Part shown: piece by piece, positions 8,304 through 17,597 of the stretch
Layout: every line of letters starts with the position of its first letter
How positions within the stretch are numbered: the stretch's first letter is position 1
Made by a program: the position numbers and the translations under genes
Assembly (NCBI RefSeq): GCF_005491425.1
Contig: NZ_CP028083.1
Location: forward strand, 2,442,001-2,506,000
Reading direction: 5' to 3'
DNA: 64,000 nt
From: Lysinibacillus sp. SGAir0095
GTDB lineage: Bacteria; Bacillota; Bacilli; Bacillales_A; Planococcaceae
Notes under the pieces: model-generated
The model's input: the letters and a program-made list of their open reading frames with translations, nothing else
The model's database searches: none
Told to the model about the DNA's origin: nothing

Positions 8304-9278
8304 TTATTTTAAACCTTCAAGTGTTTTTAAACCTTCATCATACTTCTCTTGTGGTAATGTTACATAACCAACAGCTTCTGCCATTTCACCAGCATTTTCT
8401 AGTGAGAATTTCATGAAGTCATAGAATGCTTCATTTTCTTGTAATGCAGTGTTTTTTGCATAAACGAATAGCGGACGAGATAGTGGAGTGTATTCTCCAG
8501 TTTCGATTGTTTCATTATTTGGTTCAACACCGTCGATTTTTACTGCAGTTAATTTATCTTGGTTTTCTAAGTAATAAGCATAACCGAAGAATCCGATTGC
8601 GTTTTTATCGCCAGCTACACCCTGTACTAATACATTATCATCTTCAGATAATGTTGCAGCTTTTGCTAAATCAGCACCTTCTAAAATTACTTCATCAAAG
8701 TAATCATAAGTACCAGAGTCAGTACCTGGTGAGTAGAATACGATTTCTTCTGCTGGCCAAGATGGGTCGATATCAGACCATTTTTTAGTTGTGCCATCTT
8801 CAATCCAAAGTTGTTTTAATTGATCTACTGTTAAATCTGTAGCCCAATCATTTTCTGGGTTAATAACTACAGTTAAACCATCATAAGCAATTTGGAATTC
8901 TGTATAATCAATACCAGCTGCTTCTAATTCAGCTGCTTCTTCTTCTTTGATTGGACGGGATGCGTTAGAGAAGTCAGTTTCTCCAGCGATAAATTTCTCA
9001 AAACCACCACCTGTACCTGATACACCAGCAGAAACTTGTACATCTGGTTGAACCCCAGCATATTCTTCAATAAGTCCTTCTGTAATTGGTGCAACAGTTG
9101 ACGAACCATCACCTGATACTGTACCTGTTAATTGAGCATCACTAGATTCTGCTGAATCAGTAGTTTCGCTACCAGTTGTAGCTTCTTCTGTTGTATCTGC
9201 TTCCTCTGAGCCACATGCTCCTAATGCCAAGCTAGCGCCTAGTGCGGCTGTCATTGTTAAGTACTTCCACTTTTTCAT
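8304..9278 (-). CDS. pstS: Phosphate-binding lipoprotein PstS
   Basis: A 324-residue extracellular solute-binding protein that captures phosphate and delivers it to PstCA. The signal peptide ends in the lipobox LALGAC, so Cys22 is lipidated and anchors the protein. A low-complexity Glu/Thr/Ser linker follows (residues 24-47). The phosphate-binding loops [10 protein letters not shown] and GTGGGFEKF, and later [12 protein letters not shown], are in place, with [10 protein letters not shown] near the end. First gene of the pst operon, preceded by Pho boxes. Confidence 0.96.
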   Translation of the reverse strand: MKKWKYLTMTAALGASLALGACGSEEADTTEEATTGSETTDSAESSDAQLTGTVSGDGSSTVAPITEGLIEEYAGVQPDVQVSAGVSGTGGGFEKFIAGETDFSNASRPIKEEEAAELEAAGIDYTEFQIAYDGLTVVINPENDWATDLTVDQLKQLWIEDGTTKKWSDIDPSWPAEEIVFYSPGTDSGTYDYFDEVILEGADLAKAATLSEDDNVLVQGVAGDKNAIGFFGYAYYLENQDKLTAVKIDGVEPNNETIETGEYTPLSRPLFVYAKNTALQENEAFYDFMKFSLENAGEMAEAVGYVTLPQEKYDEGLKTLEGLK

Positions 9279-9352
9279 CTCTTATTTCCTCCATCAAATT
9301 CATAGTAAGTTTGTCTTACAGGTATTACTATAAAGCTAGTTTGTTGATGCCA

Positions 9353-9400
9353 TATAAACGCTTTGTAAAGAAATTGTAAATGGGTATCGAAATTTGTAAA
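9353..9400 (-). promoter_or_regulatory. PhoP-binding boxes upstream of pstS
   Basis: On the minus strand, TTTACA (9380-9375), TTTACA (9369-9364) and TTTATA (9358-9353) are spaced exactly five bases apart, the 11-base periodicity of Bacillus Pho boxes. A fourth TTTACA lies at 9400-9395. A possible -10 (TATAGT) follows near 9333. Predicts PhoP-dependent induction in low phosphate. Confidence 0.85.
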
Positions 9401-9501
9401 TTCACACATACTTTTTTAATAGTATTGGACAAGTTCAATACTTAGCGAATTGACTTTACTTCGAAGGGTGCATAACTTACTTCTATAAAATTCATTAAAA
9501 C

Positions 9502-9541
9502 AAAAACAATCCCTTAGAATGTTACTTCCTAAGGGATTGTC
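9502..9541 (-). terminator. Terminator of pbpA
   Basis: Arms ACAATCCCTTAG and CTAAGGGATTGT with an 11-base loop, then TTTTTGTTTT on the minus strand, just after the penicillin-binding protein gene. Confidence 0.88.
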
Positions 9542-9547
9542 TATCAT

Positions 9548-11761
9548 TTATTCATTTACTGTTTCTTCTTCCGTATCTTCATCTATCTTTTCACCATTTG
9601 GAGCTGGTAAGATTTCTTGTTTTACGGAGCTTGATGTGCGGCCTTCTTCGGCATATTTCTTTTTCAACTCAAAATACACATCTACAATCTCTCTAGCTGT
9701 TTGGCTCGCATGAGGTAACGAAATATTGTAGTTCGTTGTTGCCCAAGGGAAGATAACTGCATAGGCAACTTCAGGGTTTTCATAGGGTGCAAAACCAACA
9801 TGGGCAATATTAATCGTCTCTGTTGCCCATTTTTCTCGTAAAGGACCATAGTAAACTACCTCGGCCGTACCTGTTTTCCCAGCCGCTGTATATGGAGCGT
9901 CTCCAAAATATGAACGAGCCGATCCTTTAGCACCAACATAAACCTTTCTTAACCCTTCTTTTACATTATCAATTTCATAAGTCGAATTAGAAATTCGGTT
10001 CAAGATTTTTGGTGTTACTTCTTGCACAACTGGTCCCAGTACTTCTCCATCCTCAGAAGGTTCACGTACTTCTTTTAACATACGAGGCTGAATACGATAA
10101 CCGCCATTTGCAATGGTAGAAATGTATTGCACCATTTGTAATGGTGTATACGTATCAAATTGCCCGATTGCAAGGTTTAAAATTTTTCCGTTATCCGTTA
10201 ACTCACCAGCGAATCCAGCAAATTCGTTTGGCAAATCAATGCCTGTATCCACCCCAAGTCCAAATTGAGCATAACCATTACGCATTGTTTGAAGGGTACC
10301 TTCTTTGATTCTAAATGGCATATTATAGCTATAACTTGAACCTGCAATTCGAATGGCTGTTTGGAACATATAGGAGTTTGAAGAACGCTCTAGTGCAGTT
10401 TGATCGTTTAAAGCAATACGACCACTACGGTTAAAGATCGAACTCTTCACATTCGTTCCAGCAAGCTTAATAGGCTGGTCAATCATTGTCTCTCCAGGTT
10501 TGATAGCACCCTCTGAGTACCCCATTAATAAAGTGGCTGCTTTTACAGTAGACCCTACTTCATAAGCAGTTGTAAAAGAACCATATGAATAATCTACAAT
10601 ATAACGTTTCCCGGTTTCTTTATCTGTTTCAAGTTTTTTCCCAACAATTGATAACAATTCACCCGTATTTGGATCCATCATCACAAAGAATGCTCTATCA
10701 AGCAATTGTGATTGACTCATTGATTTTAGTTCCAATAGTTTTTCTTCTACAATACGTTCTGCTTCAGCTTGGAGTTCAATATCTATTGTTGTAACTAAAT
10801 CACTTCCTGGTTCTCCTTCATACGTTGTAACAGTATCAATTACTTGCCCTTGTTTATTGGTAATATTTTTCACAACAGATTTTTGGCCCTGAAGAAGTTC
10901 TTCGTAGCTCGCTTCGAAATAACTTTCTCCGACACGGTCATTCCGGGAATAGTCTCTTGCTAAATAATAGTTTAGCATTGACTTTGGGATCCCTTTGCTT
11001 GGTATTGTCGTTCTCCCAAGAATTGCTAGTGAAGAAAGTTTTACACGTTTCCAGTCAGTTGTCGTATTCACTCCAGGTAGATCAGACAACCTTTCTGATA
11101 CGCGAGCAAATTCTTCGTCTGTCACATTCTCACTTTTAATAATTTGTGGGGATAAATTATATCCGGAAGACATTTCTCGATAAATAGCTAAAACTTCTAA
11201 ATCAAAAGGTGTGAGCTGAGCTAGATCTTCCTCCGTAATACGCTCGCGGACTAATTTGTCAATTTCCGCCTGGACTTCTTTTTCTTCAAGCTCTTCATTT
11301 TCATTTAATTTTTGCTCTTCTTCATCTGTTACTTTCTCATACGCAATGTCTTTATTTTTCATGATCCAGAAATCTTGTTTATCACGCAGAGTTATTCGAT
11401 CAATCGGCTGTTCCATTAACATGGCTAATTGCTCTGCAATTTCCAGCATTTCTGTTGTTTTAGTCGTTTGCATTTTCGTATATGTAATGGCATTTTCAGG
11501 TTCATTATCTACCAATATTCTACCGTAGCGATCATAAATTCTTCCTCGAGGTACACTCGTATTTACCGCAACCTCCTCAGTTCTTTCGAGAGCTCTTACA
11601 TAATCTTCACCTTTTACAATTTGTAAATATCCAAGTCTAAAAATAAGCATGGAAAATAATAGGAAGATAGAAAAGAAAAGGACGTTCATACGAAATGACA
11701 AACTAGCACGGTATTTTGCTTTCACACTAGATGCACGTTGAGCTTTTATTTTTTTTCGCAA
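9548..11761 (-). CDS. pbpA: Class B penicillin-binding protein 2 (transpeptidase)
   Basis: A 737-residue membrane-anchored DD-transpeptidase for side-wall peptidoglycan cross-linking. Order: short basic cytoplasmic tail, one membrane anchor near residues 23-45, dimerisation/pedestal domain starting SVPRGRIYDRYGR, then the transpeptidase domain. Its motifs are STVK (catalytic Ser), SSN and KTGTA, the last about 106 residues from the end. I start it at TTG 11761 because GGGGGAG lies nine bases upstream; the open frame continues 34 codons further without a ribosome site. Position beside pst matches B. subtilis pbpA. The polar Glu-rich tail is typical. Confidence 0.92.
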   Translation of the reverse strand: MRKKIKAQRASSVKAKYRASLSFRMNVLFFSIFLLFSMLIFRLGYLQIVKGEDYVRALERTEEVAVNTSVPRGRIYDRYGRILVDNEPENAITYTKMQTTKTTEMLEIAEQLAMLMEQPIDRITLRDKQDFWIMKNKDIAYEKVTDEEEQKLNENEELEEKEVQAEIDKLVRERITEEDLAQLTPFDLEVLAIYREMSSGYNLSPQIIKSENVTDEEFARVSERLSDLPGVNTTTDWKRVKLSSLAILGRTTIPSKGIPKSMLNYYLARDYSRNDRVGESYFEASYEELLQGQKSVVKNITNKQGQVIDTVTTYEGEPGSDLVTTIDIELQAEAERIVEEKLLELKSMSQSQLLDRAFFVMMDPNTGELLSIVGKKLETDKETGKRYIVDYSYGSFTTAYEVGSTVKAATLLMGYSEGAIKPGETMIDQPIKLAGTNVKSSIFNRSGRIALNDQTALERSSNSYMFQTAIRIAGSSYSYNMPFRIKEGTLQTMRNGYAQFGLGVDTGIDLPNEFAGFAGELTDNGKILNLAIGQFDTYTPLQMVQYISTIANGGYRIQPRMLKEVREPSEDGEVLGPVVQEVTPKILNRISNSTYEIDNVKEGLRKVYVGAKGSARSYFGDAPYTAAGKTGTAEVVYYGPLREKWATETINIAHVGFAPYENPEVAYAVIFPWATTNYNISLPHASQTAREIVDVYFELKKKYAEEGRTSSSVKQEILPAPNGEKIDEDTEEETVNE

Positions 11762-11935
11762 TTGAAATGACTCCCCCTTTCTTAATATTGACTTTACAAG
11801 GATAAAAACATACATTTTAGTATAGCATTTGACAGGATGATTAAAAAGGATAGAAGGTCTCAATCTTCATGTTTTGTGACGGAAAAAATAGAAAATGGTT
11901 CCTTATTTTTAAGACTTATTACAATTGACAAGTAA

Positions 11936-12182
11936 AAAGGATGGAAAACTTCCATCCTTCAGAGAGTAGACAAGTCGGCGATCGACTTTGTCTACTCGTA
12001 TTTTTAGATAATTCCTGAAAAGTAGCATTCATCCAGACTGTCTTGAAAACGCTTGACAGCCAAGGCACGCAGCCGAGCGAAGACGCGAATAGAAGTCCGC
12101 TTCATGAGCGGACGAGCGAGACAAGTAACGCAGGATGAAAGCGTTTGTCAACAGTCTGAAGGATGGAAATCTTCCATCCTCC
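11936..12182. repeat. Structured, IR-bounded repeat element of about 245 bp
   Basis: Between the exporter operon and pbpA lies a GC-richer block made of nested inverted repeats. A hairpin AAGGATGGAA / TTCCATCCTT at 11937-11959 and a near copy at 12161-12179 bound it in opposite orientation. Inside are GAGTAGACAA...TTGTCTACTC (11964-11997), a long imperfect stem CAGACTGT...ACGCT / AGCGT...ACAGTCTG (12034-12053 with 12138-12157) and GTCCGC / GCGGAC (12095-12113). The layout suggests a REP or MITE-like element. No coding capacity. Confidence 0.6.
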
Positions 12183-12187
12183 TAAGG

Positions 12188-13291
12188 CTATTGTTGTCTT
12201 CTCTCCATTACATTAATCCCTACCCCCATTAGTACAACTGACATGAATAGTAATACTCCAAAGGGTAGAAGTAAATCATCTATCGGGCTATTATAGATTG
12301 TCACACCATTTAATAACTCCAATCCATAAGTAATCGGTGAAATATAAGAAAGTGCCAATATTACTTCCGAAGTTACCACTTCCAGAGGCCAATAAGCACC
12401 ACCTAGCATTGCAAATGGAACAGCAATCACCGAAATAATGGCGTTGAATTTTCCTGGCGTATTTGCAATTGATGCGATAAAAATAATTAAGGAGACGATA
12501 CAAAGTAAATATGGAATCATCAGGAGAACACTTTTATAAAAGCCTCCATAAAAATCAACACCCACCACAAAATGAAAAATAGATAGCACGAGTACTACTT
12601 GTAAATAGCCTATTAAGAAACTATATAGGATATTAGCAATATAAATTTCAGTTTTTCCAATAGCAGACACTGTGAGACGGTTCCATATATGATTTTTTCT
12701 TTCGAGTATAATGGGATAAACGCCATTTGCAACCGTATAAATTACCATAAATAAACTAAATCCAAACAGACTATGAAGCCTTGAATCCCAAATAAATGCC
12801 CCATCATTGGAAAAGCTTGAATAGTTGATATGAAAACTCGGGTGAGCAGCCGCTTCTTCTATAATATGTCCTACATTTTCTTGTTCATTAATGGGCGTTG
12901 CACTAATTATGGCTTCCTTTTGCTTAAGTTTACTATAAATAGTTGTCAGCTCATGATTGATAAGTGGTGCATCTTTAAAGTCCGGTGAAATAACTAGTTC
13001 AAAACCATCCTCCATTAAATGCACCGCTACTTCATATTCCCCATCCTCTACAAGTGTAATTGCTTCGTCTGATTTATATAAAGTAAATGCAGTTTCGGGT
13101 ATGTTATGAAGCTCATTCATATAAGTGCTTGTTTGCTGTTCATTTAGTTCTGAAAAAACTGCTATCTGAAGTTTAGATTGCGAGCCTTGCCCTAAGACAT
13201 ATGCAAATGCACAAATAATCACGGTAATAATTATAAAACTAGCTGGTTGGCGTATTAACAATTTAAATTTTGTTTTTATTATATCAATCAT
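12188..13291 (-). CDS. ABC-2 type exporter permease, second subunit (LnrN-like)
   Basis: A 367-residue ABC-2 membrane subunit: one N-terminal span (about 18-35), a large extracytoplasmic domain of roughly 150 residues, then five to six spans in the C-terminal half. The stretch GVYPIILERKNHIWNRLTVSAIG is the cytoplasmic loop that contacts the ATPase in this family. It overlaps the preceding permease gene by four bases. Gene order (kinase, regulator, ATPase, two permeases) matches B. subtilis lnrJKLMN, which exports linearmycin-type polyenes; the substrate here is inferred only from order. Confidence 0.8.
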   Translation of the reverse strand: MIDIIKTKFKLLIRQPASFIIITVIICAFAYVLGQGSQSKLQIAVFSELNEQQTSTYMNELHNIPETAFTLYKSDEAITLVEDGEYEVAVHLMEDGFELVISPDFKDAPLINHELTTIYSKLKQKEAIISATPINEQENVGHIIEEAAAHPSFHINYSSFSNDGAFIWDSRLHSLFGFSLFMVIYTVANGVYPIILERKNHIWNRLTVSAIGKTEIYIANILYSFLIGYLQVVLVLSIFHFVVGVDFYGGFYKSVLLMIPYLLCIVSLIIFIASIANTPGKFNAIISVIAVPFAMLGGAYWPLEVVTSEVILALSYISPITYGLELLNGVTIYNSPIDDLLLPFGVLLFMSVVLMGVGINVMERRQQ

Positions 13292-14544
13292 GCAATACCA
13301 CCTCTTTTCGGAAACAGAAGAAAAGCAAAAAATATAAACAAAATACTGAAGATCGATAAAATCGTAATATTTGGCAGTATATCAATTAAACTACCATTTT
13401 GTGCTACCGTTAGATACGCATCTAAAGCAGCCCCATTTGGTGTTAACATGCCTACTTTAGCCAAAAATGGTGATAAGGTACTGATATTAAAGTAACTCCC
13501 TCCAAAAAATGCTAAAATCGCGACTATTGTTGTTGAGAATAAATTCGATGCTCCTGCAGAATTCGAACGATAGTTAATGGATGATAGAAGTGCAGCAATA
13601 GCTCCGACGACAAGTGAAAAAACAATAGTGACGAATAAATAGAGCCCCCATCCTGCAAAACTTATCTTAAATACAATATAGGAAAATAAAAATATAACCA
13701 CGGATTGCAGAAAAGTAAATATAATAGAAGAAACAATAATACTTGTTAAATAGATACTGGGATGAATTCGAGCAATGAGAATTCGATCAAATATATGCGT
13801 ATACTTCTCTAGGAACGATTGACTAGCCAGTGTGCCAGCAACAAATAAAAGAAACATTACCATCATACTAAATGTATAATAGACACTAGAGGATACTTCT
13901 TCTAAAGAATCGACTGAACGGACTGTTGAACGTATTTCATGAGAAGGGAGTGTATTGTCATCTATTATAAAATTATTTTTTCTTAATTCTGAGAAGAGCG
14001 TGTATTGTTGCTGATAAAAATCTAATATATGTTTAACAATCGTTGACGTGATTTGTTCACTTTCATTTAAATAAACATTAAAGATTGGCTCTTCTTTACC
14101 AAATAAACTGGCGTCCAAATAATCTTTTGTAAAGTTAGCCGGTATTTCTAAAATAACATCATACTCCCCGTTTTTCTTCGCCTCGGCAAAGCTTTCCTCT
14201 TTTAATTGTGTAACATGGATTAACTCTTGCATCTCTTTACTTAATGTAAGTTCTTCCAGCAATAATGAAACTGGTAACGCGTTCTCCATATATTCAATTG
14301 CTTGTTGATCTAATTGAAAGTTCGGCGGTAGATCTTTTATTACTTTATGAAACTCCTCTTTTTCATCTTCAACTTGGACAACGGCGAGCTCGATAGTCGT
14401 CCCCACCGAATCCCCTTCCATTAGAGACCCTAAAGCAAAGCTTAGAATACATATTAGAACAATGGGCATTACAAATAAGGTTACAAGCTCAGAAGGACTA
14501 CGTAATAATATCTTTATTTGCTTTTTTAGAAGTGCTGTAAACAT
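13288..14544 (-). CDS. ABC-2 type exporter permease, first subunit (LnrM-like)
   Basis: A 418-residue ABC-2 membrane subunit with one N-terminal span (about 22-41), a large outside domain to about residue 225, and then spans around VYYTFSMMVMFLLFVAG, IILTSIIVSS and further. The cytoplasmic loop FLEKYTHIFDRILIARI is the ATPase-coupling region typical of ABC2_membrane_3 proteins. It starts 14 bases after the ATPase gene and overlaps the next permease by four bases. It would pair with that permease as a heterodimer. Confidence 0.82.
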   Translation of the reverse strand: MFTALLKKQIKILLRSPSELVTLFVMPIVLICILSFALGSLMEGDSVGTTIELAVVQVEDEKEEFHKVIKDLPPNFQLDQQAIEYMENALPVSLLLEELTLSKEMQELIHVTQLKEESFAEAKKNGEYDVILEIPANFTKDYLDASLFGKEEPIFNVYLNESEQITSTIVKHILDFYQQQYTLFSELRKNNFIIDDNTLPSHEIRSTVRSVDSLEEVSSSVYYTFSMMVMFLLFVAGTLASQSFLEKYTHIFDRILIARIHPSIYLTSIIVSSIIFTFLQSVVIFLFSYIVFKISFAGWGLYLFVTIVFSLVVGAIAALLSSINYRSNSAGASNLFSTTIVAILAFFGGSYFNISTLSPFLAKVGMLTPNGAALDAYLTVAQNGSLIDILPNITILSIFSILFIFFAFLLFPKRGGIA

Positions 14545-14558
14545 GATTACCCTCCCAC

Positions 14559-15491
14559 CTAATTTCGCAATGCTCTGCCTGTTAAATGTAAAAACACATC
14601 TTCAAGCGTCGGTTCTTCAACTTGAAAACTTTTTAAAATGACATTATTTTTTTCACAAAGCGTAAGCAAAATCGGTAAAAAGTTCATCCCTTTGGCAACG
14701 GTAAACGTAACCTCTGCTTCTTTTGCATTTATATTCGATAACATTGGCTGAATTATTAAATCATTCACAAAACCTTTAGAATGTCTCTCAAGCTTCACAT
14801 GCACGGTATTTTCTGAGGCGAGTACTGATTTTATTTCTTCCTTGGTACCAGATGCAATGATACTTCCTTTATCCATGATGTATATACGGTCACATAAATA
14901 ATCGACTTCTTCCATGTAATGACTTGTATAAATGATTGCGACATTTGATTGTTCATTTAATTTTTTTACTGTTTTTAAAATATGGTTTCTTGATTGTGGA
15001 TCAATTCCGACAGTCGGTTCATCCATAATTAAATATTTTGGCTCATGAAGCATCGCTACTCCGATATTTAGACGTCTTTTCATTCCACCTGAATAGTGTT
15101 TTACCAACTTTTTCGGTTCATCCTGTAAGCCAATTTGTTCAAGAACAATATCAATGCGTTCTGCTAATAGTCTTTTGGGCATCTTTTGAATACTACCAAA
15201 AAACTCAAGGTTTTCTTTTGCTGTTAATTCGCCATAAAGTGCAATTTCCTGTGGAACGACTCCCAATTTGTTTCGAAGCTGCGAAGGATTTTTAATGATG
15301 CTACTTTGATTAAGCAACACATCTCCTTCAGTGGGAGAAATTAATGTAGATAGCATCGCAATGGTTGTTGACTTACCTGCACCATTGGGTCCTAGTAACC
15401 CAACAATTTCTCCTTCTTCAATATAAAAATTCACTTGATCCACTGCTGTTACCTTTTTAAATTTTTTTGATAAATTAACCACTTCAATCAT
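14559..15491 (-). CDS. ABC exporter ATP-binding protein (LnrL-like)
   Basis: A 310-residue ABC ATPase driving the two downstream ABC-2 permeases. It has Walker A GPNGAGKST near residue 35, Q-loop VPQEIALY, signature HYSGGMKRR and Walker B YLIMDEPTVGID, followed by TSHYMEE with the switch His. The C-terminal 90 residues form the accessory domain usual in drug and antibiotic exporters. It has its own leader with two palindromes and is separated from the regulator gene by a terminator, so it is probably the promoter-proximal gene of an inducible three-gene unit. Confidence 0.88.
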   Translation of the reverse strand: MIEVVNLSKKFKKVTAVDQVNFYIEEGEIVGLLGPNGAGKSTTIAMLSTLISPTEGDVLLNQSSIIKNPSQLRNKLGVVPQEIALYGELTAKENLEFFGSIQKMPKRLLAERIDIVLEQIGLQDEPKKLVKHYSGGMKRRLNIGVAMLHEPKYLIMDEPTVGIDPQSRNHILKTVKKLNEQSNVAIIYTSHYMEEVDYLCDRIYIMDKGSIIASGTKEEIKSVLASENTVHVKLERHSKGFVNDLIIQPMLSNINAKEAEVTFTVAKGMNFLPILLTLCEKNNVILKSFQVEEPTLEDVFLHLTGRALRN

Positions 15492-15542
15492 GTTCTAGCC
15501 ACCCTTCCTATGTATACTTTAACAATTTTCAAAGGCGCTTCT

Positions 15543-15580
15543 AAGTAGCTTACGTCACTTCTCCATATGACTTGAGTCAT
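15543..15580 (-). promoter_or_regulatory. Tandem dyads, candidate response-regulator operator
   Basis: A perfect palindrome ATGACT-TG-AGTCAT (15567-15580) and an imperfect one AAGTAGCTTACGTCACTT (15543-15560) have centres 22 bases apart, two helical turns. They lie upstream of the exporter ATPase gene; a TATACA at about 15511-15516 could be the -10. This is the arrangement expected for a dimeric LuxR-type regulator, most simply the product of the adjacent regulator gene (inference). Confidence 0.55.
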
Positions 15581-15614
15581 TTTTCTTGGAAAATATAGGC
15601 ATTACCATACTTTT

Positions 15615-15647
15615 AAAAATAAAAAAAGCGGTGTATAAAACCCGCTA
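15615..15647 (-). terminator. Terminator after the two-component genes
   Basis: Short stem AGCGG / CCGCT whose loop holds TTTTATACA, followed by TTTTTTTATTTTT on the minus strand. It overlaps the stop codon of the response regulator and separates it from the exporter genes. Confidence 0.75.
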
Positions 15648-16289
15648 GACTAAACCATTTTTCACTGCGTAAATGGCCAATTGTGTCCGATCACGCAAAT
15701 CAAGTTCCTGTAAGATATGGGTGATATGATTTTTTACTGTTCCTACAGATAAAAATAAACGATTTGCTATCTCTTTATTTGATTTTCCTTCTCCCACTAA
15801 TTGAACAATCGATAATTCTCGTTCGGTCAATGGAATTTGTACTTCTTTGCTTTTTGGTCCTTGATTCTGTTGCAGTAGCTTTGGCATAAGTTTAGCAGCA
15901 ATATCTTCCTGCAAAACTAGGCCACCATTTAAAACACTATAAATTGAAGAAAGTAACTTTTCAGGTTCTGAAGATTTAAGCAGAAAACCATTCGCTCCGT
16001 CTTTTAACGTTTGGTATGCATATTCTTCATCTTCAAATGTAGTAAGAATAATTACTTTTAAATCTGGGTATTGAGTTTTAATGTGTTTTGTAGCTTCAAT
16101 CCCATTCATCTCTGGCATACGGACATCCATCAGTACAAGGTCAATATTAATTTTTTTAAGTTGGCTTAGTGCTTCAAGTCCGTTACTTGCTTCTGCTCTA
16201 ACTTGGAATGTGTCATCTTGTTCCAAAATCATTTTCAACCCATTGCGCACGATTGATTGGTCCTCAACCAAAAGTATTCGAATCGTCAA
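15645..16289 (-). CDS. LuxR/NarL-family response regulator (LnrK-like)
   Basis: A 214-residue two-component regulator. The receiver domain (1-120) carries the acidic pair in LLVEDQ, the phospho-acceptor Asp in LVLMDVRMPEMNG (about 54), the conserved Thr in ILTTFEDEEY and Lys in LLKSSEPE. The C-terminal LuxR-type helix-turn-helix is LTERELSIVQLVGEGKSNKEIANRLFLSVGTVKNH. It would be phosphorylated by the kinase encoded just upstream and activate the exporter genes downstream, where matching dyads are found. The intergenic distance to the kinase gene is 27 bases. Confidence 0.88.
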   Translation of the reverse strand: MTIRILLVEDQSIVRNGLKMILEQDDTFQVRAEASNGLEALSQLKKINIDLVLMDVRMPEMNGIEATKHIKTQYPDLKVIILTTFEDEEYAYQTLKDGANGFLLKSSEPEKLLSSIYSVLNGGLVLQEDIAAKLMPKLLQQNQGPKSKEVQIPLTERELSIVQLVGEGKSNKEIANRLFLSVGTVKNHITHILQELDLRDRTQLAIYAVKNGLV

Positions 16290-16316
16290 AAACTATCTCT
16301 CCTTCCTAACTAGTCT

Positions 16317-17423
16317 CTAGTAAATTATCAATCCGTTAATTGGAATAGAGCCTGTTAGTATAAATTGTTGTTCCGTTCTTAAAACTTTTAATTCTCCACC
16401 AATTTCCTTCAGCCTTTCCTCCATGTTAGTTAATCCAAATCCTTGAACTACTGGTCTATCTGACAGTAATTTGTTTGTCACTTCAAAATGCAAATTATGT
16501 AATGAATTTATGCCCAGAATGACTTCCACTTCTTTTGAGTGACTATGTTTCATCGCATTCGTTAAACTTTCTTGTAAAACTCTGTATAGGACAATGCTTT
16601 CGGTATTTGAAATCGGCAAAGAAAGCACGCCATTTTTAAGGGTAAAATGAATATGTAAACGACTTTCCATCTCAAGTTTTCGAATTAGTTGAATAACTGA
16701 TTGAATGCCGGTTGTTTCTGCAGATTTTAATTGCCTTACCGCATAACGAGTCTCCTCCAGACTTTCTCTTGCCAGATCCTTTGCCACTTCTAGACTATCC
16801 GTCTTATTTTGAATCGAGATGATTTCAAGTTGCATAAGTAAAGAAGTCATTTTATGGCCGACCGAATCATGGAAATCTCTAGCTATTTTTGTTCGTTCTT
16901 CTGCTCGCACAAGTAGTTCTTGTTCGACCGATTTTCTTTTTAGCAGTCTATATTCCATTATCAATTGCTCATAGATTGCTCCTTTTGAAAGAGAATTTTC
17001 CACATATAGAAAAAGTAAATAAGAAACAACAAAAATAGTTGCCATCAATAGAAGAACGTAAATTTGTATATTGTGAAATATACCGAAGAAAATACAGGCC
17101 GCAATTGAAAAAGCATAGAAGAAGTAATACTGTTTTCCTTTTAATTGAAAGGTTGCCTCTACTACAAAAAATCCGATCAATGGCAACCAGTACAAATGAG
17201 AGCTAGTTGTGAAGTTGCTCAGTATAATTAAAAAAAGTATCATAATATAGTTAATTAACGGTTTATGAATGATAGGCATTAAAAAATAGAAGAAGAGTAT
17301 TCCTGTTACTAAAAATAATGTACTTGTAATGGCTACTCCTTCATGTATTGTATGTATAAATAACGTCCCATAAATTAACACGCTACAAATTAATCGACAT
17401 ATAAATAACTTCAATACCCCCAC
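16317..17423 (-). CDS. Sensor histidine kinase, HisKA_3 family (LnrJ-like)
   Basis: A 368-residue membrane sensor. The first 145 residues hold about five to six membrane spans with very short loops, so it probably senses a signal in the membrane. The dimerisation/phosphotransfer helix has the HisKA_3 motif ERTKIARDFHDSVGHK with the phospho-accepting His. The ATPase domain has QESLTNAMKHSHSK (N box) and GFGLTNMEERLKEIGG. The start is uncertain: GTG 17423 or a TTG three codons later, both close to a G-rich site. It pairs with the regulator downstream. Confidence 0.85.
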   Translation of the reverse strand: MGVLKLFICRLICSVLIYGTLFIHTIHEGVAITSTLFLVTGILFFYFLMPIIHKPLINYIMILFLIILSNFTTSSHLYWLPLIGFFVVEATFQLKGKQYYFFYAFSIAACIFFGIFHNIQIYVLLLMATIFVVSYLLFLYVENSLSKGAIYEQLIMEYRLLKRKSVEQELLVRAEERTKIARDFHDSVGHKMTSLLMQLEIISIQNKTDSLEVAKDLARESLEETRYAVRQLKSAETTGIQSVIQLIRKLEMESRLHIHFTLKNGVLSLPISNTESIVLYRVLQESLTNAMKHSHSKEVEVILGINSLHNLHFEVTNKLLSDRPVVQGFGLTNMEERLKEIGGELKVLRTEQQFILTGSIPINGLIIY

Positions 17424-17554
17424 CCTACCCCCATAGAAAATAATTACATACTTTCCTTTTATTATAACTCTCGTTTAGAGTTTTTTATAAGTTAGAAATA
17501 AAATAAAATTCCCTTTATCTCACACTTACCATGGTTTATTAAGCATTGCCTAAT

Positions 17555-17590
17555 AGAAAAAAGGAAGCATTCAACTTAAGCTCCCTCTCA
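17555..17590 (-). terminator. Terminator of the multi-spanning membrane gene
   Basis: GGGAGC / GCTTCC stem with an 11-base loop, then TTTTTT on the minus strand, just after the stop at 17598. Confidence 0.75.
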
Positions 17591-17597
17591 TAAAAAT

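Noticed and set aside
12034-12157. Reading the structured repeat as a CRISPR array
   Set aside because: The repeats are inverted and nested, not regularly spaced direct repeats, and no cas genes are nearby.
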